The notes beneath the pieces are model-generated. The model did no database searches and was not told the origin of the DNA. It was given only the letters and a program-made list of their open reading frames with translations. A DNA stretch of 64,000 nucleotides, from the NCBI GenBank assembly GCA_016711875.1, contig JADJSD010000001.1:186001-250000 (forward strand), read 5' to 3'. Position numbers and translations under genes: made by a program. Positions within the stretch are counted from its first letter, which is position 1, and every line of letters starts with the position of its first letter. This DNA is from Betaproteobacteria bacterium (GTDB lineage Bacteria > Pseudomonadota > Gammaproteobacteria > Burkholderiales > Usitatibacteraceae). This document shows, in pieces, positions 15,779 through 25,100 of the stretch.

Positions 15779-17107
15779 TCAGAAGCGGGCGGTGTAGCCC
15801 AGGCCGATCGCGTATTCCTTCATGCGGATCGTCTCGGTGGTGGTGGGCGGCGCGCCGAGCGAGGCGAGCAGGCTCGTGCCCGTCACCTCGTTCTTCGCGG
15901 CGTAGAGCCCGTAACCGGTGATCTCGGTCTTCGCGTCGAGGCGATAGGTGAAGCCCGCGGTGTAGTGGTCCTTGATGACGCCCGGCGCGAGGATGTTGAA
16001 GGTGACGTCGCGCGAGGCGATCGGGTTGTCGCTGCGGTTGTAGCCCGCACGCAGGACCCAGGCCGGGCTCGGCGCGTACTGGACGCCGAACTTCCACACG
16101 TCCACGTCCTGCCAACCGAACCCCGCGCCCATGGAGCCGCCCAGGCAGGCGCTCGCCTGGCCGCCGAAGCAGTTGAGGATGTTCGTGCTGGGGTTGCTCA
16201 CGGACGCCGAGTCGCTGTAGTCGATGCGCTCGTAGTCGACGGCGATCAACCACTTCGGGTCGGGTCGCCACGCGAGGCCGGCGGACCAGTTCGAGGGAAT
16301 GTCGAAGGCGCCCTGCTCGGCGAAGAGGCCCTTGTACTTCTCGAACTCGCCCATGCGCACCTTCGTGGCGTAGGCGAGGCCCACGGACACGGGACCGAAG
16401 TCGCCGTAGTAGCCCACGCGCGCGCCGAAGCCGAAGGCGTCGTCGAACCCGCGGTTGGTCACGTTGCCCATCGACGTGGAGAGCATCGGGTTGTCGAAGG
16501 CCTGCAGGCCGTCGGCGCTGAAGCGCTGGTACGCGATGACCGGCGCGATGCCGAGCGAATGCGCGGGCGCGATCCGGAACGCGGCGTAGGGGGCGATCAT
16601 CAGCTGCGTGAGGTTCACGCCGAGCCGGCCGTTGCCGCACAGCAGGTTGTACGGGCCGGGGGAGGGGTTGAACGCGGCGCAGGCGCTCGCCGCGGGAACC
16701 TGGTCGCCCGCATAGTCGGTGTTCATGCCGCCATTGCCGAAGACCGAGACGCCGATGGCGGTGTCGGCGCCGAGCTTGTGGTTGTAGCCGAACTCGGGGA
16801 TGAAGAAGGACTTGCTGTCGCTCGAGACGGATCCGTCGATGCCCGCGGGACCCGAGCCGGTGCGGCTCGCATCGCGCCGGGGCGAGAACCACGTGAGCCC
16901 GAGTTGCCACTCGTCGCCCAGCGCCGTCATGGCGGCGGGATTGCTGGCGCCACCGAACGGTTCCTGGGCGAGCGCAATGCCTGCGCCGCCCATGCCCAGG
17001 GACTTGAGCCCGTAGGCGTGCGAGAAATAGCCGTCGGTCGCTTGCGCGGCGAAGGGAAGGCAGGCGAGGGCCGCGAGGACGGCGGAGGTGACGAGGCGGA
17101 TCTTCAT
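15779..17107 (-). CDS. OmpP1/FadL-family outer-membrane transporter
   Basis: A 442-residue protein with a signal peptide ending PFAAQA. The mature N-terminus TDGYFSHAYGLKSLGMGGAG and ASNPAAMT are the FadL family signature (the hatch and NPA region). The protein ends in aromatic ARF, as outer-membrane barrels do. FadL proteins let hydrophobic molecules enter through the outer membrane. Here it leads an operon with two YeeE/YedE genes rather than fatty-acid genes, so its cargo may be different. Upstream lie a TATACT -10-like element (17181-17186) and an FNR-type box (17213-17226). Confidence 0.9.
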   Translation of the reverse strand: MKIRLVTSAVLAALACLPFAAQATDGYFSHAYGLKSLGMGGAGIALAQEPFGGASNPAAMTALGDEWQLGLTWFSPRRDASRTGSGPAGIDGSVSSDSKSFFIPEFGYNHKLGADTAIGVSVFGNGGMNTDYAGDQVPAASACAAFNPSPGPYNLLCGNGRLGVNLTQLMIAPYAAFRIAPAHSLGIAPVIAYQRFSADGLQAFDNPMLSTSMGNVTNRGFDDAFGFGARVGYYGDFGPVSVGLAYATKVRMGEFEKYKGLFAEQGAFDIPSNWSAGLAWRPDPKWLIAVDYERIDYSDSASVSNPSTNILNCFGGQASACLGGSMGAGFGWQDVDVWKFGVQYAPSPAWVLRAGYNRSDNPIASRDVTFNILAPGVIKDHYTAGFTYRLDAKTEITGYGLYAAKNEVTGTSLLASLGAPPTTTETIRMKEYAIGLGYTARF

Positions 17108-17212
17108 GGGCGTTCCTGTGTGACGCCGGGGGCCGGAGGGGCGGGGTGCCCGAATTGGCCACTTGTGGTATGCCGGGTAGAGTATATGCTCCTCGCGCGC
17201 TCACCGACGGGA

Positions 17213-17226
17213 TTGACCCGCGTCAA
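17213..17226 (-). promoter_or_regulatory. FNR/CRP-type operator before the FadL-YeeE operon
   Basis: TTGAC-CCGC-GTCAA is a perfect 5+5 dyad in the FNR-family arrangement. It lies upstream of the FadL gene on the minus strand, 26 bases before TATACT (17181-17186), or 24 if the -10 is read as CATATA. This places the centre between -43 and -46. It is the best of the three such boxes in the window. Confidence 0.55.
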
Positions 17227-17283
17227 CCCGGCGTGCACCGGCCATTTCCCTTTCGCCCTACGCGGGCGGCGCGATTCCCGCGA

Positions 17284-18453
17284 TCAGCGGCGCGCCACGA
17301 CCCGCGCGCCTTCCGCCAGGTCGTTGCCGGGGTAGAGAACCACCTGCGCGCCCTGCGCGAGGCCGGAGACGATCTCGACATCGCGGGCGCCGCGAAGGCC
17401 GGGCTCCACGACGCGAAGCACGAGGCGACCGCCCTCGACCGCGAAGGCGTGCCACTTGCCGTCGCGACGGAAAAGCGCGCCGGCGGGCACGCGCAGCGCA
17501 TCCGCCTTCTCGGCCACGACGATTCGCGCGTCCACGCGGTACGCGTCGCCGAGCCCCGGCGGCACGGCCTTGAAGTCGGCCACCACCCAGACCCGCTGCT
17601 CCTCCACGCCGAGCGCGGACACCTTGCGGAACGCGGCCGGCTCCACCGTGCGAACCACCGCCTCGATCTCCTCGCCGCCCCAGCCCGTGAGCAGCATGCG
17701 CATGCCCGGCTTCACGCGGACGGCGTCGTTCGAGAGCACGTCGACCGCCACTTCGAGGGCCGACGGATCGCCCACGGTGACGAGGATGGTGCCCGGCGTC
17801 ACAACGCGCTCGCTCTTCTCGGCGATGCGCAGCACGCGGCCGGAAACCGGGGAATCGACGCGCACGGTGGGCGCGTTGGCGCGCACGGAAGTCAGGGCCG
17901 CCTGCGCCGCGCGCACGTCGGCTGCCGACGAGACGGCGCGCGAGCGCGCCGCCGCGAGGTCGGCCGACTTCATGCTCACCGCGGATTCGGCCTGCTCGAG
18001 CGCCTGGGGCGACATGAACTTGCCGGCGACGAGGTCGGCGACGCGCTTCTTCTCGCGAACGGCCTGCGCCGCGTCGGCATCCGCGCGCCGCACGCGATCG
18101 AATGCCTCGGCCTCGAGCGCCTTCGCCGACTCGAGGCGGGCGACCAGCAGGTCGCGGTCCGCCGCCGACAACGGCGTCGGCGCGATCTCGGCCACGATTT
18201 GCCCGGGCTTCACGAGATCGCCCTCGCGGAGCGACACGCGCATCAGGCGCCCGTTCACGGGCGACGCGATGCCGTAGCGGTCGATGGCGCGCGTCTCGCC
18301 GTCCTCCTCGATGGTGACCTGCACCGGCCCCTTGCCGACGACGGCGGTCTCGACGACGCGCGGCGAGGGCCAGGCCCACCAGGCGAGGAGCGCGGCGAGG
18401 GCCAGCCCGCCCGCCGCGTAGCCGAGGGATCGTCTCGTGAATGTCATCGCCAT
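17284..18453 (-). CDS. Periplasmic adaptor (HlyD/MacA family) of an ABC exporter
   Basis: A 389-residue protein with an N-terminal membrane anchor (GLALAALLAWWAW). A biotinyl-lipoyl half-domain (IASPVNGRLMRVSLREGD), a long alpha-helical hairpin (about 100-190, with repeated Ala/Arg heptads), the second lipoyl half (VDSPVSGRVLRI) and beta-barrel and membrane-proximal domains follow. It joins an inner-membrane ABC transporter to an outer-membrane channel. Its start is seven bases after the permease stop. Gene order ATPase - permease - adaptor matches Mac-like exporters. The exported substrate is unknown and no TolC gene is in the window. Confidence 0.87.
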   Translation of the reverse strand: MAMTFTRRSLGYAAGGLALAALLAWWAWPSPRVVETAVVGKGPVQVTIEEDGETRAIDRYGIASPVNGRLMRVSLREGDLVKPGQIVAEIAPTPLSAADRDLLVARLESAKALEAEAFDRVRRADADAAQAVREKKRVADLVAGKFMSPQALEQAESAVSMKSADLAAARSRAVSSAADVRAAQAALTSVRANAPTVRVDSPVSGRVLRIAEKSERVVTPGTILVTVGDPSALEVAVDVLSNDAVRVKPGMRMLLTGWGGEEIEAVVRTVEPAAFRKVSALGVEEQRVWVVADFKAVPPGLGDAYRVDARIVVAEKADALRVPAGALFRRDGKWHAFAVEGGRLVLRVVEPGLRGARDVEIVSGLAQGAQVVLYPGNDLAEGARVVARR

Positions 18454-18460
18454 CGCTCCG

Positions 18461-20827
18461 TCATTCCCGCGCTTTCAGGGCCTCGACGAGGTCCATGTGC
18501 CGCAGGCGCCACGCCACCGCGGCGCCCGAGGCCGCCGCCGCCGCGGCCACGGCCCCCATGGCGCCCACCAGGTTCGCGCCCGTCATCACGTAGGGCATCC
18601 GCCACATCTGCGTCGACAGCATCCAGACGAAATAGAGCGTGAACCCGATGCCGAGCGCCATGCCGAAGGGCAGTCCCACGGCCGTGATCACGCCCTGCTC
18701 GCCCAGCAGCAGCGAGGCCGCCTCGCGCTGGGTGAAGCCGAGCACCCGCAGCGTCGCGAGCTCGTAGCCGCGCTCCGACAGGGCGATGCGCGCGCCGTTG
18801 TAGACGAGGCCGAAGGCGATGATCCAGGCGAAGAGCAGGTTCACGGCGATCATGATGCCCACGCTGCGCTCGATCATGGCGTCGAACTGCAGGCGTGCCG
18901 CCTCCCGGAGATTGGCTCCGGCCACCTGCGGCAGCGTCTTCAGGCGCGCCATGAGCGGCTCGCGCGCGTTGTCGTCGATGCGCAGGTAGGCGCCGGTGAG
19001 CACGTCGCCTTCGCCCAGGAGCCGGTTGGCGTACGCGCGAGAGACGTAGGCCGCATAGCCGATGGGCTCGTCGACGATGCCGGCGATGGGCACGGACTTC
19101 CTCGGCCGCGCGCCTTCCATCGCCTCCACCTCCAGCAGGTCGCCGGCCCGCACGCCCAGCGCGTCCGCGAAGATCGCGGTGAGCACGAGCCCCTCGGGCG
19201 GCAGGGTCCAGGGCTTGCCGTCGCCATCGACGACGCGCCGCATCTGCCCGTCGGGCTCGAGCCCGTAGAGGACCCCGCGCTTGGTGCGATGGCCCGCGCG
19301 CAGCTTCACGGCGACGAGCCGGAACGGTTCGGCCTGCACCACGCCCCCGAGCGCCTGGAACGCATGGAAGGCCGGGTTGCCGCGCGGCTCGACCAGCAGC
19401 GCCTGGATGTCCTCGCGCTGGACGACCGTGAACTGCCACTGCATCAGGTGCCGGATGCCGTCCATCATCGCGGTCATCATCACGAGGAGGGCGACGGCGA
19501 CGGCGATGCCCGTGACGCTCGCCGCGAAGCGCAGGGGCCGGCGGGCCAGGTTGCGCACCAGCATGCGCATCGCCGGGGAAAGCGCGCGGCGCAGGCCCCA
19601 TCGTTCGACGATGCCCGAATGGAAGCGCGGCGGCGGCTCGGGACGCATCGATTCCGCGGGCGGCAATCGCGCGGCCCTCAACGCCGCCGGCACGGCGCCC
19701 AGCCCGGCGGACACCACCGCGAGTCCCACGCCGATGGCGCCGACGGCGAGGATCGCGCCGTGGTCGCGCATCGGGAAGAAGTAGTACTCCGCGTAGAGTT
19801 CGAGCATGTGCCCGGCGAAGGGCAACCCCGTGCCGACCCCGAGCACCGCCCCCACGAGCGCGATGACCAGGGCGAGCTGCAGGTAATGGAGGGCGATCCG
19901 GGCGCCGGAATAGCCGAAGGCCTTGAGCAGGCCCACCTGCGAGCGCTGCATCTGCACCAGCCGCGTGAGCACCGTGTAGAGCAGGAACGCCCCCACGGCG
20001 AGGAAGATGCTCGGCGTGATGCGCGCCATGGTGCGGTTCTGCGCGATCTCGTCGGAAAGGAACCGGTGCGAGAGCTGGTCCTCGCGGTCGTACGCGCCGG
20101 CGCCGCCGTAAGGCGCGAGCACGCGGTCCATCTCGCCCAGCACCGTCGCCATCGAGGCGCCCGGGGCGAGCCGCACGGCGACGTCGTTGAAGGCGCCGTC
20201 GAGATCGTAGGCGGCCGCGAGCGCCTTGCGGTCCATCCACAGGATGCCGAAGCGTCGGTTGTCCGGAACGAGCTGCCCCGGTCCCAGTGCGTAGATGTAC
20301 TCCGGCGAGATGCCGATGCCGACGATGCGCAGGCGCTGGTAGCGGCCGTTCATCACCGCGCGGATCGCGTCGCCCGGCTCGAGCGCGTTGGCCTTGGCGA
20401 AGGCCTCGCTCGCGAGGGCTTCGTCGCCGACGCCCGCGACCGGCAGGCGTCCGCGAACGAGGTGCAGCGCGTTGAGCCCGCCCGCCGCCTCGCGCGGCAT
20501 CGACACGATGAGGCCCCGCGCCGGCTCGGCGAGCCCGGGCACGTCGAGGTTCACGCGTACCGCGACGCGCGTCTCGAGCGCCGCGATGCCCGGGATCGCC
20601 TCGAGGCTGCGCGCGACGGGCTCGGGGGCGCGCACGAGAGAGGCGAAGGCGTCGGCGAAGCGGTTGTCCTCGTAGAAGGCCGCCTGCGAGGCCGCGAGCG
20701 TGCGGTTGACCGAGGAGAGCGAGACGAACGAATTGATGCCCCCCGGCCACCACGAGCGCGCAGGCGATCACCTGGCCGCGCAGGTGCCATGCGTCGCGGA
20801 ACATCTTGAGGTCGAGGGCGGCGAGCC

Positions 20828-20831
<4 letters not shown>
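18461..20831 (-). pseudogene. FtsX/MacB-like ABC permease, frameshifted near its N-terminus
   Basis: The permease of the exporter, with two FtsX-type membrane modules. The start is GTG 20831, overlapping the ATPase stop (GTGA), encoding VRLAALDLKMFRDAWH and the first membrane helix. After VVAGG the frame breaks in a six-C run (20739-20744, read as G on the coding strand). With one base fewer the sequence would continue INSFVSLSSVNRTLAAS, and the remaining 724 residues (to TGA at 18461) are intact. A functional protein of about 789 residues is expected if the extra base is an error. Without that, translation would need a later start near 20635 and would lose the first helix. Confidence 0.82.
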
Positions 20832-21538
<707 letters not shown>

Positions 21539-21551
21539 GCGCTCCTTTCGG

Positions 21552-21980
21552 TCAGGACCCGCGCTTCGCGAGCCCCCAGGGCAGGAGCGCGAAGACGACG
21601 AGCATCAGGTCGTACACGGTACCGGAGACCGGGTCGCGCGTGGCGAGGTACTCGGCGATCGTCATCCCGCGCAGGGCGAGCACGCCGCCGAACTCCGCGG
21701 CCAGCAGCAGGGCCAGCGCGACCGCGCCCATGGCGAGCCGGGACCCCGTCGCCGGGGCGAGGCCGAAGCGCCGGATCGTCCACCGGGCCGCCAGGAACAT
21801 GACGACGCCCATGACCGGCATCTCCACCAGTTCGGCCGCGCGCGTCCCGATCCGGGGCACCAGGAAGGGGATCCGGACGAGCGCGAGCAGGAACCCGGCC
21901 CCGAATGCGAGGGCGAAGTAGGTCGCGCCCGCCAGCACCGCTCGCACGAAAGGGCTTCCGGACATGCTCCGATCCTGCAC
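21552..21980 (-). CDS. Small inner-membrane protein of unknown function
   Basis: A 142-residue protein with four hydrophobic helices (AGATYFALAFGAGFLLALVR; MPVMGVVMFLAARW; MGAVALALLLAAEFGG; LMLVVFALLPWGLA). A second possible start, ATG 21965, begins MSGSPF. I do not recognise a family. It ends 13 bases before the ABC exporter ATPase on the same strand and may be co-transcribed with it. Confidence 0.6.
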   Translation of the reverse strand: MQDRSMSGSPFVRAVLAGATYFALAFGAGFLLALVRIPFLVPRIGTRAAELVEMPVMGVVMFLAARWTIRRFGLAPATGSRLAMGAVALALLLAAEFGGVLALRGMTIAEYLATRDPVSGTVYDLMLVVFALLPWGLAKRGS

Positions 21981-22130
21981 CGGAATTGGGGACGGATTGT
22001 TGTCGGCTGTCAGGGACCGGCCGGGTTATCCACAATCGCCTGACCGAGGTCCCATTGACGCCGCGGGGACGCGAAGGCGTGCCTACAATGGCCGATTGCG
22101 CGCCCTTCCCGGGCGCCCCGTCGGGATCCC

Positions 22131-25100
22131 ATGAACGACCTCACGCCTCCCCCCCTCCCCGCGGATGCCCTCGCCGAAGGCGTCATCGCCATCCGCGGCG
22201 CGCGGCAGAACAACCTCAAGAACCTCGACATCGACCTGCCCACGGGCGAACTGATCGTGGTGACGGGGCCTTCGGGCTCCGGCAAGAGCTCCCTCGTCTT
22301 CGACACGCTCTACGCGGAGGGCCAGCGCCGCTACGTCGAGACCTTCTCGCCGTACGCGCGGCAGTTCCTCGACCGCATGGACAAGCCGCAGGTCGACTCG
22401 ATCGACGGCATCCCGCCCGCCATCGCCATCGACCAGACGAACCCGGTGCGCACCTCGCGCTCCACCGTCGGCACGATGACGGAGCTGAACGACCACCTGA
22501 AGCTCCTCTTCGCACGCGCCGGGCACCTGCATTGCCGCCAGTGCGCGCGGCCGGTGCGTCGCGATTCGCCGGAATCGATCTTCGTCGAGATGGGCGAGCG
22601 CGCGAAGGCCGCGGGCGACCCGCGCCTGTCGATCACCTTTCCGGTCGACGTGCCCGCCAACTTCACCGAGGACGAGGTCGCGAAGCACCTGCAGGCGCAG
22701 GGTTACGCGCGCATCCATCGCCGCAAGGGCCCGCGCCTCGACGTGACGCAGGACCGCATCCGCATGGGCTCGGCCGAAAAGGCGCGCACGGTGGAGGCCA
22801 TCGAGGCGGCGCTGCGGGTGGGTGCCGGCCGCGTGAACGTGTTCGTGGAGGAGGCGGACAAGCCCTGGCGCTTCTCCACCGACCTGCATTGCCCCGATTG
22901 CGACATCCACTACGCGGACCCGATGCCGGCCCGGTTCTCGTTCAACTCGCCCATCGGCGCCTGCGAGAAGTGCCGCGGCTTCGGTCGCGTGATCGGCGTG
23001 GACTACGGCCTCGTGATCCCGGACGAATCGAAGTCCCTCGGCGGGGGCGCGGTGAAGCCCTTCCAGACCGCGAGCTTCGACGAATGCCAGGACGACCTCG
23101 TGAAATACGCGAGGAAGCGCGGCGTCGCGCTCGACATCGCCTGGCGCGACCTGCCGGCGGAACATCGCCGCTGGGTGATCGAGGGGGACGACGACTGGCT
23201 CGGCTGGAACAAGACGGGCAAGACGCACTGGTACGGCGTGGAGCGCTTCTTCGAATGGCTGGAGACCAAGGCCTACAAGATGCACATCCGCGTGCTGCTC
23301 TCGAAGTACCGGGCCTACACGCCGTGCCTCGCCTGCGACGGCGCGCGCCTCAAGCCCGAATCGCTCCTGTGGCGCGTGGGCACGAAGGCCGAGGCGGACG
23401 CCGCGCTCGACCCCGCGAAGCGCCATTCGCCCCGCGGCACGCGGTGGAGCCTCGAGGCGCTCGCGGCCCTGCCGGGCCTCTCCCTGCACGACGTGATGCT
23501 GCTGCCCCTCGTGAAGGCGCGCGACTTCTTCGCCCGCCTCGCCCTGCCCGCCCCGCTCGACGAGGCGAGCGAACTGCTGCTCGAGTCGGTGAACGCGCGC
23601 CTCGCCTTCGTGTGCGAGGTGGGCCTCGCCTACCTCACGCTGGACCGCCAGTCGCGCACGCTCTCCGGCGGCGAGGTGCAGCGCATCAACCTCACCACGG
23701 CCCTCGGCACGTCGCTGGTGAACACGCTCTTCGTGCTCGACGAACCCTCCATCGGATTGCACCCGCGCGACATGGGCCGGGTGATCGAAGTGATGAAGCG
23801 CCTTCGCGACGCGGGCAATTCGCTCGTCGTCGTGGAACACGATCCGCAGATCATGCTGGAGGCGGACCGCCTGCTCGACATGGGGCCCGGGCCGGGCGAA
23901 CGCGGGGGCGAGATCGTCTTCTTCGGCCCGCCGGACGACCTGAAGCAGGCGAAGACGCTGACGGCGGAATACCTCTCGGGCCGGCGACGCGCGGACCGGG
24001 GCGTCGCCTCGAATCCGCCCGCGGCCGACACGCCGCGGCTCGCGCTGCGGGGCCTCACGCACCACAACCTCAAGGACATCGACGTCGAGCTGCCCCTGCA
24101 CCGGCTCGTCTGCATCACCGGCGTCTCGGGCTCGGGCAAGTCGACGCTGGTGCAGGACATCCTGCACCCCGCCCTGCTCAAGCACCTGGGCAAGCCGACG
24201 GAATCCCCGGGCGAGCACCGGGAGATCCACGGCCTCGCGCGCATCTCCGACGTCGTGTTCGTCGACCAGTCGCCGATCGGCCGCACGACGCGCTCCAACC
24301 CGGCGAGCTACGTGGGCGCCTTCGACGCGATCCGCGCCCTCTTCGCGAAGGCCGAGGAATCGAAGCGCCGCGGCTACACGCCGGGCACCTTCAGCTTCAA
24401 CTCCGGCAACGGCCGCTGCCCGACCTGCAGCGGCAACGGCTTCGAGCACGTGGAGATGCAGTTCCTCTCGGACGTGTACCTGCGCTGCCCGGACTGCAAC
24501 GGCCGCCGTTACCGCGACGAGGTGCTCGAGGTGAAGTGGGGCGGGAGAAGCATCGCCGAGGCGCTCGAACTCACCGTGAACGAGTCGCTCGCGTTCTTCG
24601 CGGGCGAGGCGGAGATCGTCGCGCGCCTGAAGCCCCTCGCGGACGTCGGCCTCGACTACCTGCGCCTGGGCCAGCCGGTGCCGACGCTCTCCGGCGGCGA
24701 GGCGCAGCGCCTGAAGCTCGCCGGCCACCTCATCGAGGCCGCGGGACGCCCCGTGGCCAAGCTGCCGCGCCGCCCGGCCGACTCCATCGCCGCCGCCCTC
24801 ACGCCGGCGATCATGCCGGCGCGCACCCGCCTGTTCCTCTTCGACGAACCCACGACCGGCCTGCACTTCGACGACGTGGCAAAACTCCTCGTCGCCTTCC
24901 GTCGCCTCATCGCGGCCGGCCATTCCCTCGTCGTCATCGAGCACAACCTCGACGTCATCCGCGCCGCCGACTGGCTCGTCGACCTCGGCCCCGAAGGCGG
25001 CGACGCCGGCGGCGAGCTCGTCTTCGCCGGCACGCCCAAGGACGCGATGAGTCACGCGACATCCCATACCGGCAAGGCGCTGGCGGACTACGAACGGTCT

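Noticed and set aside
22055..22089. TTGACG and TACAAT as a sigma-70 promoter for uvrA
   Set aside because: The spacer is 23 bases, too long for a normal promoter; only the -10 is kept as a possibility. No LexA-type CTG-N10-CAG site was found by eye in this upstream region.
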